Source: Fidelibacterota bacterium (GTDB lineage: Bacteria > Fidelibacterota > Fidelibacteria > Fidelibacterales > Fidelibacteraceae). Taken from it: DNA of 8,375 nucleotides. The notes under the pieces are model-generated. The model ran no database searches, was not told where the DNA came from, and worked only from the letters and a program-made list of their open reading frames with translations. Below, piece by piece: positions 6,801 through 8,375 of the stretch. Made by a program: the position numbers and the translations under genes. The number at the start of each line of letters is the position of its first letter. Within the stretch, counting starts at the first letter, position 1. The stretch covers positions 4,438 through 12,812 of the forward strand of contig JAOZRH010000035.1 in the NCBI GenBank assembly GCA_029931905.1, written 5' to 3'.

Positions 6801-6876
6801 GGCGACGTACCCAAGTGGCTAAGGGGGAGGTCTGCAAAATCTTTACGCGCCGGTTCGAATCCGGCCGTCGCCTCCA
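6801..6876 (+). tRNA. tRNA-Cys (anticodon GCA)
   Basis: A full cloverleaf can be drawn. The acceptor stem is GGCGACG (6801-6807) with CGTCGCC (6866-6872), all seven pairs Watson-Crick. The D stem is CCC (6810-6812) with GGG (6823-6825). The anticodon stem GAGGT/ATCTT contains two G·U pairs and the loop CTGCAAA gives GCA at 6834-6836. The T arm is GCCGG-TTCGAAT-CCGGC (6849-6865). The discriminator is U (6873), the expected Cys identity base, and the CCA end (6874-6876) is encoded. It lies 11 bases before tRNA-Leu. Confidence 0.97.
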
Positions 6877-6887
6877 GTCACCATTAT

Positions 6888-6973
6888 GCCGAAGTGGCGG
6901 AATTGGCAGACGCAAGGGACTTAAAATCCCTCGGACATTATTGTCTGTACCGGTTCAAGTCCGGTCTTCGGTA
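6888..6973 (+). tRNA. tRNA-Leu (anticodon UAA)
   Basis: This is a class II tRNA with a long variable arm. The acceptor stem is GCCGAAG (6888-6894) with CTTCGGT (6966-6972), with a G1·U72 pair as in E. coli tRNA-Leu(UAA). The anticodon stem AGGGA/TCCCT (6915-6919, 6927-6931) has loop CTTAAAA, giving TAA at 6922-6924. The variable arm pairs CGGACA with TGTCTG around TTAT. The T arm is ACCGG-TTCAAGT-CCGGT. The discriminator A73 (6973) fits Leu. The next bases are CTA, so CCA is not encoded and must be added by nucleotidyltransferase. It reads UUA codons, which are frequent in this AT-rich DNA. Confidence 0.97.
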
Positions 6974-6975
6974 CT

Positions 6976-7011
6976 AAACACTCTGTGATATTTATTGCAG
7001 GGTGTTTTTTT
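6976..7011 (+). terminator. Rho-independent terminator after the tRNA genes
   Basis: AAACACTCTG (6976-6985) pairs with CAGGGTGTTT (6998-7007) in a 10-bp stem with one G·U pair, closed by a 12-base loop. A run of seven T (7005-7011) overlaps the foot of the stem and follows it. It begins three bases after the mature tRNA-Leu end, so the precursor tail would be very short. It should separate the tRNA unit from the transporter gene. Confidence 0.85.
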
Positions 7012-7091
7012 ATTTTGAGTGGAAATATTTTTAAAAAATATACAATCTAAAATTAATATTATAAATTAATTCTAATAGTTATTAATATTCT

Positions 7092-7124
7092 TTTGTAAAT
7101 TACAAATAGTAGTTAGTAAATTTA
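7092..7124 (+). promoter_or_regulatory. Candidate Bacteroidota-type promoter for the transporter gene
   Basis: TTTG (7092-7095) is followed after 21 bases by TAAATTTA (7117-7124), which matches TAnnTTTG except for the last base. Spacing is within the known range. Transcription would start near 7129-7131, only about 6-8 bases before the ATG, so the message would be nearly leaderless. Alternatively AGG (7126-7128), 8 bases before the ATG, could be a ribosome binding site served by a promoter further upstream. Confidence 0.4.
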
Positions 7125-7136
7125 CAGGTCAAAAAA

Positions 7137-8375
7137 ATGTTACAAAAAGATAAACAAATTTATAAATTTTCCGCTTATGGATTTTTAAAAAATTTACGAT
7201 TTTTCGATCCATTTATAATTTTATTTTTTCGTGAAATGGGAATTTCATTTTTGGAAATCGGAATATTGTTTTCAATTAGAAGTGTTTTTACAATTATTTT
7301 AGAAATGCCAACAGGTATAATTGCAGATAGTTATGGGAAAAAGAATTCAATGATTTTTTCTTTCATTTCTTATATTATTGCATTCATTATTTTTTATTCA
7401 TTACCTCAATACAAATTTTATGTTGTTGCAATGATATTTTATTCTGCTGGAGAATCATTTCGAAGTGGAACTCACAAAGCGATGATTCTTAGTTATCTAA
7501 AATTTAAAAAATGGGATAATTTGAAGGTTGAATATTATGGATATACGAGAAGTTGGTCACAAAAAGGATCTGCTATTTCGGCACTAATTGCTGGAGGAAT
7601 TGTTTTATTTTCTGGACAATATAAATATATTTTTTTAGCTTCAATTGTTCCTTATGTTTTAGAATTATTTTTAATAATCTCATATCCGAATATGTTAAAT
7701 GATTACGAAAAAAGTGTTAAAAAAGTACCTTTTTTTAGAAAAATATATAATGATTATAAAGTTACAACTAAAAGTTTTATACAAGTTTTTAAAAACATTC
7801 AAGTTATAAAATCTCTTTTCAATTCTACACTTTATGATGGATTATTTAAAACAATCAAAGACTATATTCAACCGATGTTGAAAATGTATGCACTAACTTT
7901 GCCTGTGATATTTTTTGGTAAAGAAGAGCAAGGAATTATAATAATATCAGTAGTTTATTTTATACTTTATTTGCTTACTTCGGGTGCATCAAAATATTCT
8001 GCAGTGATTGTAAAGCAATTTAAATCAATTATTTCTGCAGTAAATATTAGTTATTTAATTGGTGTATTATTGTCAATTTCTGTTGGAATATTTTATCTGT
8101 TTAATTTAAAAGTAGTGGCAATATTTATATTTATTTTTTTATATGTTTTCCAAAATTTTCGTCGTCCAATAAATGTTACAATAATAAGTGATAAAATTTC
8201 TTATAAGGTTTTATCATCAGGTTTATCAACTGAATCGTTTTTGAAAAATATTATAACAATGATTCTTGCTCCGATATTAGGAATTTTAGTTGATGTTTTT
8301 GGAATAGGAAGTGGAATCGCAATAATTTCATTTATTATGGTATTGCTATATCCGTTTGTAAAATTAGATAAATAG
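7137..8375 (+). CDS. Major facilitator superfamily (MFS) transporter, substrate unknown
   Basis: This is a 412-residue inner-membrane secondary transporter, the normal length for a 12-helix MFS protein. The clearest signature is motif A in the loop between helices 2 and 3: PTGIIADSYGKK (58-69), with Gly60, Asp64, Gly67 and basic residues. Hydrophobic segments lie at about 23-33, 41-57, 71-90, 95-107, 145-160, 164-182, 253-260, 265-282, 300-322, 325-340, 372-388 and 391-407. A basic central loop (about 184-225) separates the two halves. A degenerate motif A-like GILVDVFG (382-389) occurs in the C-terminal half, as expected of the internal duplication. Nothing in the sequence fixes the substrate; drug or metabolite efflux is possible. 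TAG is the final codon of the window. It follows the tRNA terminator and appears to be its own unit, with composition like its neighbours. Confidence 0.9.
   Translation: MLQKDKQIYKFSAYGFLKNLRFFDPFIILFFREMGISFLEIGILFSIRSVFTIILEMPTGIIADSYGKKNSMIFSFISYIIAFIIFYSLPQYKFYVVAMIFYSAGESFRSGTHKAMILSYLKFKKWDNLKVEYYGYTRSWSQKGSAISALIAGGIVLFSGQYKYIFLASIVPYVLELFLIISYPNMLNDYEKSVKKVPFFRKIYNDYKVTTKSFIQVFKNIQVIKSLFNSTLYDGLFKTIKDYIQPMLKMYALTLPVIFFGKEEQGIIIISVVYFILYLLTSGASKYSAVIVKQFKSIISAVNISYLIGVLLSISVGIFYLFNLKVVAIFIFIFLYVFQNFRRPINVTIISDKISYKVLSSGLSTESFLKNIITMILAPILGILVDVFGIGSGIAIISFIMVLLYPFVKLDK

Noticed and set aside
6801..8375. tRNA genes followed by a transporter as a possible integrated element
   Set aside because: No second copy of the tRNA-Leu 3' end is found downstream, there is no integrase or inverted repeat, and the transporter has the same base composition as its neighbours.

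Overview
The window is strongly AT-rich chromosomal DNA from a diderm (Gram-negative) bacterium. Four things point to the Bacteroidota/FCB group, but none gives a species. The start of a division and cell-wall (dcw) cluster is present. A promoter before mraZ has the Bacteroidota form (TTG, 20 bases, TAnnTTTG). There is a diaminopimelate decarboxylase, and an LpxH-type phosphatase that implies lipid A. The standard code fits, since both TAA and TGA act as stops.

Layout. Positions 1-2535 (minus strand) read, in transcription order, mraZ, rsmH, an ftsL-like gene and the N-terminal part of a division penicillin-binding protein (ftsI type), which runs off the left edge. The junctions are only 2, 5 and 3 bases wide, so this is one operon. 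Positions 2536-2894 form a divergent intergenic region. It carries a 10-bp-periodic array of putative MraZ operators, with a promoter embedded in the array, and weaker promoter candidates facing aspS. Positions 2895-5440 (plus) hold aspS and an LpxH-like phosphoesterase joined by an ATGA overlap. Positions 5437-6696 (minus) hold lysA, convergent with the previous gene; the two stop codons interlock on a TTAA palindrome. Positions 6801-6973 carry tRNA-Cys(GCA) and tRNA-Leu(UAA), followed by an intrinsic terminator at 6976-7011. Positions 7137-8375 hold a complete major facilitator transporter whose stop codon is the last three bases of the window.

How the genes fit together. Most are housekeeping genes for growth and envelope building. 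MraZ regulates the division operon, RsmH modifies 16S rRNA, and FtsL and FtsI belong to the septal peptidoglycan machine. LysA makes lysine from meso-diaminopimelate, and meso-diaminopimelate is also the peptidoglycan cross-linking residue. The LpxH-like enzyme acts in lipid A synthesis. AspRS and the two tRNAs serve translation. Only the transporter is of unknown role.

I see no mobile element, CRISPR array, toxin-antitoxin pair or defence system, and no evidence for a wholly new system. The most interesting signal is the mraZ control region, where the operator repeats and the promoter are merged.
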